Assembly: GCF_900218015.1 (NCBI RefSeq)
Contig: NZ_UFQQ01000011.1
Span: forward strand, 65,786 to 129,785
Reading direction: 5' to 3'
DNA from: Rhodopseudomonas pentothenatexigens
GTDB lineage: Bacteria; Pseudomonadota; Alphaproteobacteria; Rhizobiales; Xanthobacteraceae
Length of the DNA stretch: 64,000 bases
The translations under genes and the position numbers were made by a program. The notes beneath the pieces are model-generated. The model did not search any database. It had not been told where the DNA came from and saw only the letters and a list, made by a program, of their open reading frames with translations. This document shows, piece after piece, positions 27,533 to 35,870 of this stretch (its first letter is position 1; each line of letters starts with the position of its first letter).

Positions 27533-30500
27533 TCAGACGTTCGCCTGTTGCAGAGCGTCGACGAGCTGTCTCACCGCCACCAGCCGCTTCGCAGAGTCGA
27601 GGCTCCGCTTCAGCAGCAGGCGTCCGTCGTGCCGGACAACGCCCCGCGGTAGCTCCGACAGCGACACGTCGCTGCGCAGCGTCACGGCGATCCCGTTGGG
27701 GCCCGCGTCGATCCGTGCGATGCCGAGATCGCGGCACGCTTGGTTCAGGTCCGCCAGCACCAGCAGGCGATCGGCTTGCGGCGGGGCCGGACCAAATCGA
27801 GCGATCACCTCGTCCTCGAGTTCCTCGACCTCCGCCGCCGTCTCCGCGTGAGCGAGACGCGCGTACAGGTCGAGCCGTGTCGCTTCGTCGGGGACATAGT
27901 CGGACGGCAACAGCGCCTCGAGGTCGAGATGCAACTCGGGCGCCCAGAAATCGTCGAGACGCTTTGGCCGTCCACGCATCGCCTGCGCCAGCAGATGATG
28001 ATACAGTGCCGCGCCGAACACCTGGACGTGGCCGGCCTGCTGCTCCGACAGCAGATCGCCGGCACCGCGCAGATCGAGATCGCGCGCACTGATCTGAAAC
28101 CCTGCGCCCGGCCTGCCGAATTCCCTCAGCGCCTCGATCCGCGCCTGGGCGGCCTCGCCGGCCTCGTCGCTGAGCAGATGCGCATAGGCCCGCGTGCCGC
28201 CGCGCCCGACGCGGCCGCGGAGCTGGTGCAGTTGCGCCAAGCCGAAGCGTTCGGGCTCGCAGATCACGATGGTGTTGGCGCGGGGAATGTCGAGGCCGTT
28301 CTCGATGATGTTGGTGGCGAGCAGGATGTCGGCCTCCCCGGCCATGAACCGCATCATGCAGTCGTCGATGTCGGCGGCCGGCATCCGGCCGTGCAGCGTC
28401 AGCACCCGCAACTCCGGCACGTTGCTGCGCAGTCGCTCCTGCATCGGCGCAAGATCCTTGATACGCGGACAGATCACGAAGCTCTGCCCGCGCCTTCGGT
28501 GTTCGCGCCGCAGCGCCATCGTCAGCGTCGAATCCGTCAGCGTCGCAACGGAAGTGACGACCGGGACGCGCTGCACCGGCGGGGTGGCGATGACACTGAT
28601 GTCGCGCAGTCCCGCCAGCGCTCCGGCCAGCGTTCGTGGAATCGGCGTGGCACTCATCGTCAGGCTATGGACGCCGTCGCGGAGCGCGGCGAGCTTGGCC
28701 TTCTCGGCCGCGCCGAAATGCTGTTCTTCGTCGATGATCACCAGCCCGAGATCGGCGAAGTGAACGCCCTTGGCGGTCAGAGCCTGCGTGCCAATGACGA
28801 TCGCCAGCGAGCCGTCGCGCAATTGCTGCTTGATCTGGCGCGCCTCGGCCGCGGAGGTCAATCGCGACAGCTGTCCCACGCGGGCGCCGAGCGGCGCGAA
28901 CCGCTTCTGAAACGTGACGACGTGCTGCCGCGCCAGCACCGTGGTTGGGACCACGAGCGCCACCTGCCTGCCGGACAGCACGGTGGCGGCCGCTGCGCGC
29001 AACGCGACTTCGGTCTTGCCGAACCCGACGTCACCGCAGACGATGCGGTCCATCGGATGTCCCGAGGCGAGATCGCGCAGCACGTCTTCGACCGCGTCGA
29101 TCTGATCGGGCGTCGGAAAGTACGGAAACTGCGCGACGAACCGCTCGTAATCCGCGCCCGGCGGGCTGATCTTCGGGGCCGGCGTGGCGCGCCGGGCGCC
29201 GACGGCCTCGGCCATCGTCCGCGCCACTCGCTCGACCTCGCGTTCGGCATCATCCTTGCGCATTGTCCAGGACGAGCCATCCGCGTCGTCCAGTTTGAGC
29301 CCGCTGGGGTCGTTCGCATACGGCCAGATCAGGCCCAGGTCGGCGACCGGACACAACGCCGTCTGGTCACCCGCGAACCGCAACCTGATCATCTCGGAAG
29401 CCGGCGTGCCCGGCGACGAGACCTGCTCCAGTCCTTCGAGCACCGCCAGACCGCGCCGCAAATGCACCACCGCGCCGCCCAGCACCGGCCTTGCAACAAG
29501 TTCGCCCGTCGCCGTCCGCCGCGCCATCGGTTGAAGATGGTGCGCGCGGCTGCCCAGCACCTCGGTCGCGCTGACCACCACCCGCGCCGGCGTCGTCGCC
29601 AACCGGAAGCCGGCGTCGAGATCGGCCAGCACGGATGCGATCGCGTCGTTGGTCGCCCCCACGGCTCGCCGCCACTCCAGCCGCTGCGTAGTTTCGCCGG
29701 CAAGCCGCTCCATGCGCGCCAGATCCGGCGCCGTCGCCGCAGTGAAGATGATGCTCGTTCCCTGGTCGCGGCTGTCCGCGATGAAGCGGCGCAATGCCGA
29801 GCGCGGTGAGCGCGCCTGCGAAAAATCCGGCACTGCTTCGAGCTCCGCATCAGCCGGCAGCTCGGTGATCCCAGCGGTCGCCGCGTCCCACTCGCCGCGG
29901 CTGACGAAATCGGCTCGGCTTTCTTCATCTGCATCGCTGCGTTCGATCGCCGCCAGTTGCGCGTCCGCGCGTCGCGCAACGCCGGCGTCGGCGATCAGGC
30001 CGGTGCCACGAAGGCAGGCGAAGATACTTGCAGCCTGGGGCCCGTCCTCGGCCGACGCGAGCACACCGCGCTCCGACATCGGATCGATCACCACCTCGTC
30101 CAGCGCGACGCCTTCGCTCGAACTGCCGGGATCGAACGACCGGATCCCGCTGACGATGCCGTCACCGAGTTCGATCCGGATCGGCGCGAGCGCACCGGCC
30201 GGATAGATCTCGATCGTTTGACCGTGAAACAGCGCGCCTCCCGGGTAGTCGGCGGGCTCGTCGAGCTCGTAGCCGAGGCTTTGCAGCCGCTCGGCGAACG
30301 CGTTCGGTTCGAAGGCCTGGCCGATCTCGATGCGGAGGGTCGCACGCGCCCACGCCTGGGGTGCGGGAACGCGGGGCAGCAGCGCATCGACGGTCGTGAT
30401 CAGCAGCGGCGGATCGGTATGTTCGGCCAGGCGGCGTAGCACATGGCTGCGCCGGCCCGCGATCTCCCGTGACGGCTCGAGCTGTTCGAACGGCAAGGTG

Positions 30501-30826
30501 TCGAAGCGCGGCAGCACCAGCACACCGCAACGCGGATCGAATGTGTGCAGGATTGCACCGAGCCGCTCTGCGCGAGCCTCGTCGCGGGCGACGAACACGA
30601 CACCGTGCGGTCGAGCTCTGCGGCGCAGCTTCAGCAGATGCAGGGCCAGCAACCCCAACGGCGCGGCCGACGAAATCTGCTGCTTTGCGCGGCGCGAAGC
30701 CGCGACAGGCTTGGACGCGCCGGGTCGCTGTGCATGGCCATCGCCCGTCGATGACTTCGGCGTCCTCGGTGGCCGCGACGCGACCTGCCCGCTCTGGCGG
30801 CGCATCCTCGTCGAACGTCTCAACAC
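27533..30826 (-). CDS. Mfd-like transcription-repair coupling factor (probable paralogue)
   Basis: The protein is 1097 residues, about 50-80 shorter than housekeeping Mfd. It has the UvrB-homology region (VLVLPRFDTLPFEQLEPS), an RNA-polymerase-interaction-like region, and an SF2 translocase with Walker A CGDVGFGKTEVA near residue 600, DEEQ in IIDEEQHFG near 697 and SATPIPRT. The motor continues with ATNIIENGLDIPRANT and QLHQLRGRVGRG, followed by a TRCF C-terminal domain. The N-terminal 45 residues are Arg/Ser-rich and the GTG start at 30826 is uncertain. It follows a small stress-type gene by 12 bases. A second Mfd in a stress operon seems likely; the housekeeping copy is not in view. Confidence 0.85.
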   Translation of the reverse strand: MLRRSTRMRRQSGQVASRPPRTPKSSTGDGHAQRPGASKPVAASRRAKQQISSAAPLGLLALHLLKLRRRARPHGVVFVARDEARAERLGAILHTFDPRCGVLVLPRFDTLPFEQLEPSREIAGRRSHVLRRLAEHTDPPLLITTVDALLPRVPAPQAWARATLRIEIGQAFEPNAFAERLQSLGYELDEPADYPGGALFHGQTIEIYPAGALAPIRIELGDGIVSGIRSFDPGSSSEGVALDEVVIDPMSERGVLASAEDGPQAASIFACLRGTGLIADAGVARRADAQLAAIERSDADEESRADFVSRGEWDAATAGITELPADAELEAVPDFSQARSPRSALRRFIADSRDQGTSIIFTAATAPDLARMERLAGETTQRLEWRRAVGATNDAIASVLADLDAGFRLATTPARVVVSATEVLGSRAHHLQPMARRTATGELVARPVLGGAVVHLRRGLAVLEGLEQVSSPGTPASEMIRLRFAGDQTALCPVADLGLIWPYANDPSGLKLDDADGSSWTMRKDDAEREVERVARTMAEAVGARRATPAPKISPPGADYERFVAQFPYFPTPDQIDAVEDVLRDLASGHPMDRIVCGDVGFGKTEVALRAAAATVLSGRQVALVVPTTVLARQHVVTFQKRFAPLGARVGQLSRLTSAAEARQIKQQLRDGSLAIVIGTQALTAKGVHFADLGLVIIDEEQHFGAAEKAKLAALRDGVHSLTMSATPIPRTLAGALAGLRDISVIATPPVQRVPVVTSVATLTDSTLTMALRREHRRRGQSFVICPRIKDLAPMQERLRSNVPELRVLTLHGRMPAADIDDCMMRFMAGEADILLATNIIENGLDIPRANTIVICEPERFGLAQLHQLRGRVGRGGTRAYAHLLSDEAGEAAQARIEALREFGRPGAGFQISARDLDLRGAGDLLSEQQAGHVQVFGAALYHHLLAQAMRGRPKRLDDFWAPELHLDLEALLPSDYVPDEATRLDLYARLAHAETAAEVEELEDEVIARFGPAPPQADRLLVLADLNQACRDLGIARIDAGPNGIAVTLRSDVSLSELPRGVVRHDGRLLLKRSLDSAKRLVAVRQLVDALQQANV

Positions 30827-30838
30827 AGCATGCCGATG

Positions 30839-31009
30839 CTAACCGCCTTTGGTGCGGTCCGGCGGCGGCGGAGGCGTGATGACGCGGTCGGTGTTCCGAT
30901 CAGTATCGTCGACCGGCGCGTCATCCGATCGCGGCGGCAGGTGATGCCCGGCCCCGCCGCTGTCGCGCGGCTTGGTCTGATCTCGTTCGGTCTTTCGCTG
31001 CTCCGCCAT
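30839..31009 (-). CDS. Small hydrophilic protein
   Basis: The protein is 56 residues from the ATG at 31009, which has an excellent GGAGGAT ribosome site 7-8 bases upstream. It is very polar (MAEQRKTERDQTKPRDSGGA, then Asp/Pro-rich ending in PPPPPDRTKGG) and probably disordered. It sits 12 bases before the Mfd-like gene on the same strand. A partial EcfG match (GGAAC-N17-GCTT, 31032-31057 minus) lies just upstream. The function is unknown. Confidence 0.6.
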   Translation of the reverse strand: MAEQRKTERDQTKPRDSGGAGHHLPPRSDDAPVDDTDRNTDRVITPPPPPDRTKGG

Positions 31010-31099
31010 CACCGATCCTCCACGCCTCCTTAAGCGAGCGGTGCAGCGCTTGGTTCCCGACGCGAACGCTCGAACTTTTCGTTGCAACAACGCCGTCCG

Positions 31100-31456
31100 T
31101 CACGAACCGCGGGCGGGCCGGCGCGGCTGCAGCTCCGTGATGCCTGAAAGTACGAGGGCCGCAACGCCGATGGCGACGCTGATCTTGCCCAGCGCCGCGG
31201 ACCATAGCGCGACGCCGATGACGAGCATGACGACGCCGAACACCACATCCAGCGCCAGGTGCCAGGGCATCGGCAGGAGGCGCAGGGCGCCCCATTCGTA
31301 GTCGGTGATCAGGCTGTAGACGATCCCGGTACAGCCGAGCGCCACGAAGACCCAGCGGATCGCTCCCTGTTCGCCGGCCGCGAACGGCAGCGTCAGCACC
31401 AGCAGCGACACCAGGTAATCGATCACTCCGTGAAATCGGGTCGGGACGACGCGCAC
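31100..31456 (-). CDS. SPW-type four-helix membrane protein
   Basis: The protein is 118 residues from the GTG at 31456 with GGAGA 8 bases upstream. Four membrane helices (GVIDYLVSLLVLTLPFAAG, AIRWVFVALGCTGIVYSLIT, ALDVVFGVVMLVIGVALWS, ISVAIGVAALVLSGITEL) and the P-W-H-L-x-L-D motif resemble SPW-repeat/DUF4383-like membrane proteins. An exact EcfG promoter ends 29 bp upstream. It is divergent from the equally EcfG-preceded gene at 31587. Confidence 0.72.
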   Translation of the reverse strand: MRVVPTRFHGVIDYLVSLLVLTLPFAAGEQGAIRWVFVALGCTGIVYSLITDYEWGALRLLPMPWHLALDVVFGVVMLVIGVALWSAALGKISVAIGVAALVLSGITELQPRRPARGS

Positions 31457-31484
31457 CGGGATTCTCCATCATGAACAGGCGAAG

Positions 31485-31509
31485 AACCGAACCCGTTCGA
31501 CGACGTTCC
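31485..31509 (-). promoter_or_regulatory. EcfG-type general-stress promoter
   Basis: The minus strand reads GGAAC, 16 bases, GGTT, 29 bp upstream of the membrane-protein start at 31456. It is back to back with the plus-strand promoter at 31533. Confidence 0.7.
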
Positions 31510-31532
31510 ATGGAGCCCGGGTGTCTCGCATT

Positions 31533-31557
31533 GGAACGCTCGGCAATCGGCCCCGTT
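31533..31557 (+). promoter_or_regulatory. EcfG-type general-stress promoter
   Basis: The plus strand reads GGAAC, 16 bases, CGTT, an exact match. Transcription from it would begin at about 31564-31568, which supports the ATG at 31587 rather than 31572 as start of the next gene. Confidence 0.72.
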
Positions 31558-31586
31558 GGCGAGTGAACCTGATGGAGACCGCGCCG

Positions 31587-32003
31587 ATGACGTCTGCCTC
31601 TCTGCAAATGACGCCGAGCGAATCCCGCCGACTGGCGCGGTTCCTCGGATGGGTGTCACTCGGTCTCGGCGCAGCGGAAATTGCGGCGCCACGGCGTCTC
31701 GCCCGCGCGCTCGGCATGGAAGGCCGCGAGCCTCTGCTGCAGCTCTATGGCGCGCGTGAAATCGCTTCCGGGGTGGCGATTCTCAGCACCGAATCCGCCT
31801 CGTCGGTCTGGAGTCGCGTCGGCGGCGATGCGCTCGACATCGGCACGCTGGCGCTGCAGCTCCGCCGCGACAATCCGAAGCGAGGCAACGTGGCGCTCGC
31901 ACTCGCCGCCGTCGGCGGCATCACCATGCTGGACTGGGCCTGCGCACAGGCGCTGACGACGACCGACCGACGTCGCAACGGCCACGCGGCGGAGCGCGTC
32001 TAG
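31587..32003 (+). CDS. Small membrane-associated protein of unknown function
   Basis: The protein is 138 residues from the ATG at 31587, with GGAG 9 bases upstream and an EcfG promoter 30 bp before it. The sequence (LARFLGWVSLGLGAAEIAAP, RALGMEGREPLLQLYGAREI, ... VALALAAVGGITMLDWACA) resembles the N-terminal half of alphaproteobacterial cyclase/dehydrase-annotated membrane proteins. It has two or three weak hydrophobic helices. The stop at 32003 is one base before the patatin start, so the two are co-transcribed. Confidence 0.72.
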   Translation: MTSASLQMTPSESRRLARFLGWVSLGLGAAEIAAPRRLARALGMEGREPLLQLYGAREIASGVAILSTESASSVWSRVGGDALDIGTLALQLRRDNPKRGNVALALAAVGGITMLDWACAQALTTTDRRRNGHAAERV

Positions 32004-32004
32004 C

Positions 32005-33045
32005 TTGACCGCCACCGACGAGAACGGCGGAGGCCTCACCGCGCTGGTGTTCGCCGGCGGCCTCAGCCTTGCGGCGTATCACGGCGGTGCCTTCGAGGCG
32101 TTCTCGGCTCAGGCACAGCCGCTGCACTGGCTGGCCGGCTCATCGGCCGGCGCGATCACCGCCGCGCTGATCGCCGGCAATCCGCCGCTACGGCGCAGCG
32201 CCGCGCTACGCGAATTCTGGGGGCTTTCGGCATCCGAACCGGCGTGGTCGCCGCTGCCGCATCTGGAGGGCTGGGCGAGCGCGATGACGGCGCATCTGCT
32301 CGGCGATCCCGGCCACTTTCACCCGCGGCTGCCGGTGCCGTTTCATTTTCGGAGTCTCTACGATCTGGCACCGATGCGCCGTCGGCTGGCGCGGCTGATC
32401 GATTTCGCCCGCCTCAATGCCGGCGACCTGCGGCTGTCGATCGCGGCGACCGACCTGTGCAGCGGCGATCCGGTGATCTTCGACACCGGCGGCGAGCCGA
32501 TCGAGCTCGACCACCTGCTGGCGAGTTGCGGCTTCCTGCCGGAGTTCGCACCGGTGACGATCGGCGACCGGACGCTGGTCGACGGCGGCCTGTCGCTCAA
32601 TGCGCCGTTCGATCCGGTTCTGGCCGAATGCGACGGGCCACTCCGGCTGTTCGTAGTGGATCTCTATGCGCGCGACGACCATGCGCCGACGACGTTGGAA
32701 GATGCACTCGAGCGCAAGAACGACCTGCTGTTCGGCAACCAGACCTATCTGCGGCTCCAGGACAAGATCCGGATCAGGCAACTCGAACGCGCTGCCGCGG
32801 GTCGTCCGACGACTGCCGACGAGATCACCCTTCTGAGCTATCGCGCAGGGGCGAACGAGCCCGGGCCGGAGAAGAGCTTCAACTTCTCCAGACGAGCGCT
32901 GGCGCGGCGCTGGCAGGCCGGGTTCGACGACATGCGTGCGGCGCTCGCACCCGACGCTTCCGCGACCGGCGAGCTGCGCGTCATTCGGCGCCACGCGTCG
33001 TCTCGTCCGACCGTGACGCCGCTCGCGGCTGCCCAGGGCGGTTGA
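32005..33045 (+). CDS. Patatin-like phospholipase
   Basis: The protein is 346 residues from the TTG at 32005, immediately after the upstream stop. It carries all patatin landmarks: oxyanion Gly motif FAGGLSLAAYHGG, nucleophile elbow GSSAG with Ser47, and the Asp of the dyad in VDGGLSL (Asp193). It probably hydrolyses acyl chains from membrane lipids. It shares the EcfG-driven transcript starting at 31533, so lipid turnover under stress is a reasonable inference. Its last 65 bases overlap the convergent DUF305 gene. Confidence 0.85.
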   Translation: MTATDENGGGLTALVFAGGLSLAAYHGGAFEAFSAQAQPLHWLAGSSAGAITAALIAGNPPLRRSAALREFWGLSASEPAWSPLPHLEGWASAMTAHLLGDPGHFHPRLPVPFHFRSLYDLAPMRRRLARLIDFARLNAGDLRLSIAATDLCSGDPVIFDTGGEPIELDHLLASCGFLPEFAPVTIGDRTLVDGGLSLNAPFDPVLAECDGPLRLFVVDLYARDDHAPTTLEDALERKNDLLFGNQTYLRLQDKIRIRQLERAAAGRPTTADEITLLSYRAGANEPGPEKSFNFSRRALARRWQAGFDDMRAALAPDASATGELRVIRRHASSRPTVTPLAAAQGG

Positions 33046-34189
33046 CGTTGTCGGCGAACATCGCGGCGATCGCCAGGCGAACGGCGGCCGTGCCGTCCAC
33101 TCCGTGCATCAAAGCGATCTCGCCCTGCTGCTCGTGCCGGATGGCGTGCGCCATGATGGTCAGCCGAAGATCGCCGCTCGCGCCGAGCTGCTGATCCGCC
33201 ATCGCCACCGCGCCCTTGTGGTGCTTGGTCATCGCCGCCACGAAGTCGGCGTCGAACGTCGCGGGCGGCGTCGATCTTAGTTCGGCGACCTCTGCGTCGC
33301 TGAGCAGGCCCGGCATCGCGGCGCGTTCCTCTGCAGAACACAGTTGCATCGGCTCGTCGAACCAGCTCCGCCACCACCGCTCGAGATACGAACTCTCGCT
33401 CGCCTGGGAGGCGACCATCAGCCCGGCCAGCGCCCGCAGATGCGGATCGCGGGCGCGTTCGATCGCCAGCGAGGCAAGCTCGATACCCTGCTGGTGATGA
33501 GTGTGCATGTGGCGCATGAAAGTCTGGTCGGTGACAATGGACTCGCCGCGCCACGGCCAGACGCGATCGACAGCGGCGCCGGCGGCACCGAGCCCAACCA
33601 GCATCAGCAGCGCGGCCATCGCCGCGGTCCAGCCCAGGGTGAAGCGGCGCTCGACGCGCGACAGCGAGCGGTACAGCCATGGAAACAGCGGATAGATCAG
33701 CGATGATGACAAGTGCACCAGAAACCCGATCCAATACGGCTGCTGCAACGTGAAGATCGGCTGGAAGAACGGAAACAGCGGCACCAGCACCGCCCATTCC
33801 AGCGCCGAGGTGCCGACCGCCCAGAGCGGCGCGATCAGCGCGAGCCGCATCGGCGACAGCCCGGCGGTCCATCGCGACAGCAGGCCGAAGAAGAACACCG
33901 CCCAGGAGAAATCCGCCCATTGATGAAACGCGATCCCGGCCGCGATCGCGGCCGTGGAGGGCTCGGCAGTCAGCGCCCAATCCCGGGTCGGGATCGCGGC
34001 GACCGACATCCAGTCGACCGCGGCGTCACGCCCGAGCAGCGAGGCCGCGAACTGACTGAGCAGCGTCGAATAGCTGCTGCTGATCACCCCGAGCAGCGCC
34101 GCCGCAATCCAGACGTGGCGATGCCGCGCGGCCCCGGCGGGACCGCCGTCGGATGCGGATGATGGGCCGATCCGCAGAGTCCGCGTCAC
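32981..34189 (-). CDS. Membrane protein with C-terminal DUF305 domain
   Basis: The protein is 402 residues from the GTG at 34189, which lies 7 bases past the SDR stop; an earlier in-frame start would overlap that gene. The N-terminal 230 residues hold about six membrane helices. The C-terminal 180 residues match DUF305: paired His/Met motifs FMRHMHTHHQQGIELA and AAMTKHHKGAVAMADQQ, then IMAHAIRHEQQGEI. DUF305 proteins are linked to copper or metal binding. A membrane-fused form is less common than the small periplasmic type. Its 3' end is antisense to the patatin gene for 65 bp. Confidence 0.8.
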   Translation of the reverse strand: MTRTLRIGPSSASDGGPAGAARHRHVWIAAALLGVISSSYSTLLSQFAASLLGRDAAVDWMSVAAIPTRDWALTAEPSTAAIAAGIAFHQWADFSWAVFFFGLLSRWTAGLSPMRLALIAPLWAVGTSALEWAVLVPLFPFFQPIFTLQQPYWIGFLVHLSSSLIYPLFPWLYRSLSRVERRFTLGWTAAMAALLMLVGLGAAGAAVDRVWPWRGESIVTDQTFMRHMHTHHQQGIELASLAIERARDPHLRALAGLMVASQASESSYLERWWRSWFDEPMQLCSAEERAAMPGLLSDAEVAELRSTPPATFDADFVAAMTKHHKGAVAMADQQLGASGDLRLTIMAHAIRHEQQGEIALMHGVDGTAAVRLAIAAMFADNVNRPGQPRAASRSDETTRGAE

Positions 34190-34196
34190 ACCCGGC

Positions 34197-34982
34197 TCAG
34201 CGCTTGGCGCTGCCGGGCTCGGCCATCTTGCGATGCTGGCCCGCCAGCACGCCGGATGGGATGACATTGGCCGCCGCCGACTGCAGCTTGTTCTTCCATC
34301 CGCTGACGACGTCGCCCTCGCCGCTCATCATCGCGTCGAAGCCGATCCGCGCGACTTCGCCGGCATCGTCCTTCTCGGCGGCGCCGACTGCCGTGTCCAG
34401 CATGTCGGCGCGGCGGAAGAAGTCGGTCTCGGTCGGGCCGGGCATCAGGCAGGTCACGGTGATGGCGGTGTCCTTCAGTTCGTCGCGCAGCGCGAAGGAG
34501 AACGAGTTCAGAAACGATTTGGTGGCGTTGTAGATCGCCTGGAAGCTGCCCGGCGTGAAACCCGCGATCGAGCCGGTGATCAGGATCCGACCGGAGTTGC
34601 GCCGACGCATGTCGTTGCCGATTCGGTGCACCAGCAGCACCGTGCCGGTGACATTGGTGTCGATCACATTGCGGGCTTCCTCGAGATTCTGGTCGAGGAA
34701 CGCGTGCCCGAGACCGCGGCCGGCATTGGCGATCAGCGCATCGACCGGCCGTCCCTTGGTCGCGCCGAGCAGTTCGTCGACGCCTTGCTCGGTGGACAGG
34801 TCGGCCTGGACCGCCTCGACCGCGACGCCGGAGACGCGCAACTCGGCTGCGGCCTTTTCGATCTCCGGCTCGTTCGCCGCGATCAGCAGATCGAAGCCGC
34901 CTTCCGCACAGCATTTGGCGAGCTCATAGCCGATGCCGGTGGACGCTCCGGTGACGACGGCGAAGGGACGTTGTTCGGTCAT
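34197..34982 (-). CDS. Short-chain dehydrogenase/reductase
   Basis: The protein is 261 residues from the ATG at 34982 (GGAG 7 bases upstream). It is a classical SDR: cofactor motif TGASTGIG, NAG motif in LIANAGRG, Ser in TGSIAG and the YNATK catalytic pair, followed by MPGPTETDFF. The type resembles Dhs27/YqjQ-like dehydrogenases of unknown substrate. An exact EcfG promoter ends 26 bp upstream, so it is probably a general-stress gene. It is followed by the DUF305 membrane gene with 7 bases between. Confidence 0.87.
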   Translation of the reverse strand: MTEQRPFAVVTGASTGIGYELAKCCAEGGFDLLIAANEPEIEKAAAELRVSGVAVEAVQADLSTEQGVDELLGATKGRPVDALIANAGRGLGHAFLDQNLEEARNVIDTNVTGTVLLVHRIGNDMRRRNSGRILITGSIAGFTPGSFQAIYNATKSFLNSFSFALRDELKDTAITVTCLMPGPTETDFFRRADMLDTAVGAAEKDDAGEVARIGFDAMMSGEGDVVSGWKNKLQSAAANVIPSGVLAGQHRKMAEPGSAKR

Positions 34983-35007
34983 GGCCTGCTCCGATGGTTT
35001 GGCGGAC

Positions 35008-35032
35008 AACCGGGAGCGGAGCCGCCCGTTCC
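35008..35032 (-). promoter_or_regulatory. EcfG-type general-stress promoter
   Basis: The minus strand reads GGAAC, 16 bases, GGTT, 26 bp upstream of the SDR start at 34982. It should drive the SDR and DUF305 genes. Confidence 0.7.
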
Positions 35033-35112
35033 TCGCAGCCCTCCGACAGCAGCGCGGGCGAGCTTCTCGATCATCCCTGGCCGATCATCACCGGCGGGCG
35101 CGGCCGTTCCGG

Positions 35113-35235
35113 TCAGCCGAACAGGCCCATCAGCCAGGCCACGATCGCGATCAGTGGAACCACGGCGATCGCGAGTAGCAAGATCGGGGCGGGTTCGTTG
35201 CCGGTGCGCTTGGCGTCGAGTTTATCGTCTTCCAT
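35113..35235 (-). CDS. Very small single-helix membrane protein
   Basis: The open frame encodes 40 residues from the ATG at 35235, with AAGGA 5 bases upstream. A charged start (MEDDKLDAKRTGNEPAP) is followed by one membrane helix (ILLLAIAVVPLIAIVAWLMG). A GGAAC-N16-GCTT element (35245-35269 minus) lies just upstream. I do not recognise a family. The strong ribosome site and clean helix support it. Confidence 0.55.
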   Translation of the reverse strand: MEDDKLDAKRTGNEPAPILLLAIAVVPLIAIVAWLMGLFG

Positions 35236-35305
35236 GACGTCCTTAAGCGCGAGCGACCACCGTCGTTCCCCGGGCTCATGCAGATCGCGCCGAGCGGCGG
35301 CAATC

Positions 35306-35330
35306 GGAACGGGGCCCACCGCCTCGCGTT
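35306..35330 (+). promoter_or_regulatory. EcfG-type general-stress promoter
   Basis: The plus strand reads GGAAC, 16 bases, CGTT, an exact consensus match, 22 bp upstream of the small gene at 35352. Confidence 0.72.
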
Positions 35331-35351
35331 CATCACCGAGGAGGACAAGCC

Positions 35352-35558
35352 ATGACCAAGCAACCGCCCGTTCCGCCCGACAATCGCAGCCCGAAAGGCC
35401 CCGGCGCCGATCCGGCCTCGACCCCGCGCGACGACAGCGGCGTCCGCGACGTCGATGCGACCCGCGGCCAGCGCGACAACATCGAACAGAACACACACAA
35501 TCAGGGCTATCAGCAGCCGCTGATTTGCTGCATGCTCACGACGGAGACCGGCCCATGA
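35352..35558 (+). CDS. Small hydrophilic protein
   Basis: The protein is 68 residues with GAGGA 7 bases before the ATG and an exact EcfG promoter just upstream. It is polar and Pro/Asp-rich (MTKQPPVPPDNRSPKGPGAD), becoming Gln/Asn-rich (QRDNIEQNTHNQGYQQ), and ends with a CC pair. It is probably disordered. It overlaps the next small gene by 4 bp. The composition resembles hydrophilin-like stress proteins, an inference only. Confidence 0.68.
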   Translation: MTKQPPVPPDNRSPKGPGADPASTPRDDSGVRDVDATRGQRDNIEQNTHNQGYQQPLICCMLTTETGP

Positions 35559-35749
35559 CCAACCGCACGCCGACCACCACTCCAGCCGACGTTCCGCCGA
35601 ACGGCCGCGAGCCGCCGTTCACCGAAGACGATCGGGCCCGCGCAGAACTCGGCTCGACCACCGATGGCAGCCAGCGCGAGCGAGACCGGATGACGCCGCA
35701 GCGCGCCAAGAAGACGCCGCTGCACGACGATCCGGGCCACACGGCGTGA
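35555..35749 (+). CDS. Small hydrophilic protein
   Basis: The protein is 64 residues from the ATG at 35555, which overlaps the previous stop (ATGA). It is polar throughout (MTNRTPTTTPADVPPNGREP, ... QRERDRMTPQRAKKTPLHDD) and probably disordered. Coupling with the upstream small gene and its EcfG promoter suggest a two-gene stress operon. No family is recognised. Confidence 0.62.
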   Translation: MTNRTPTTTPADVPPNGREPPFTEDDRARAELGSTTDGSQRERDRMTPQRAKKTPLHDDPGHTA

Positions 35750-35870
35750 TCACGATGCGCCGCGGCCCGGTTGTTCGCCGCACTCGGCGCCTTGTGTCTT
35801 ATGATAAAGACGATGCTGCGTTCCGTCGCTACTCTGCTCCACTGGAAACGTCAGTGAGAGTGGATCGCCA

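Noticed and set aside
27740-29809. Long plus-strand open frame of 689 codons opposite the Mfd-like gene
   Set aside because: It is the mirror of a high-GC gene; the protein is Arg/Gln/His-rich with no domain, while the minus strand has clear helicase motifs.
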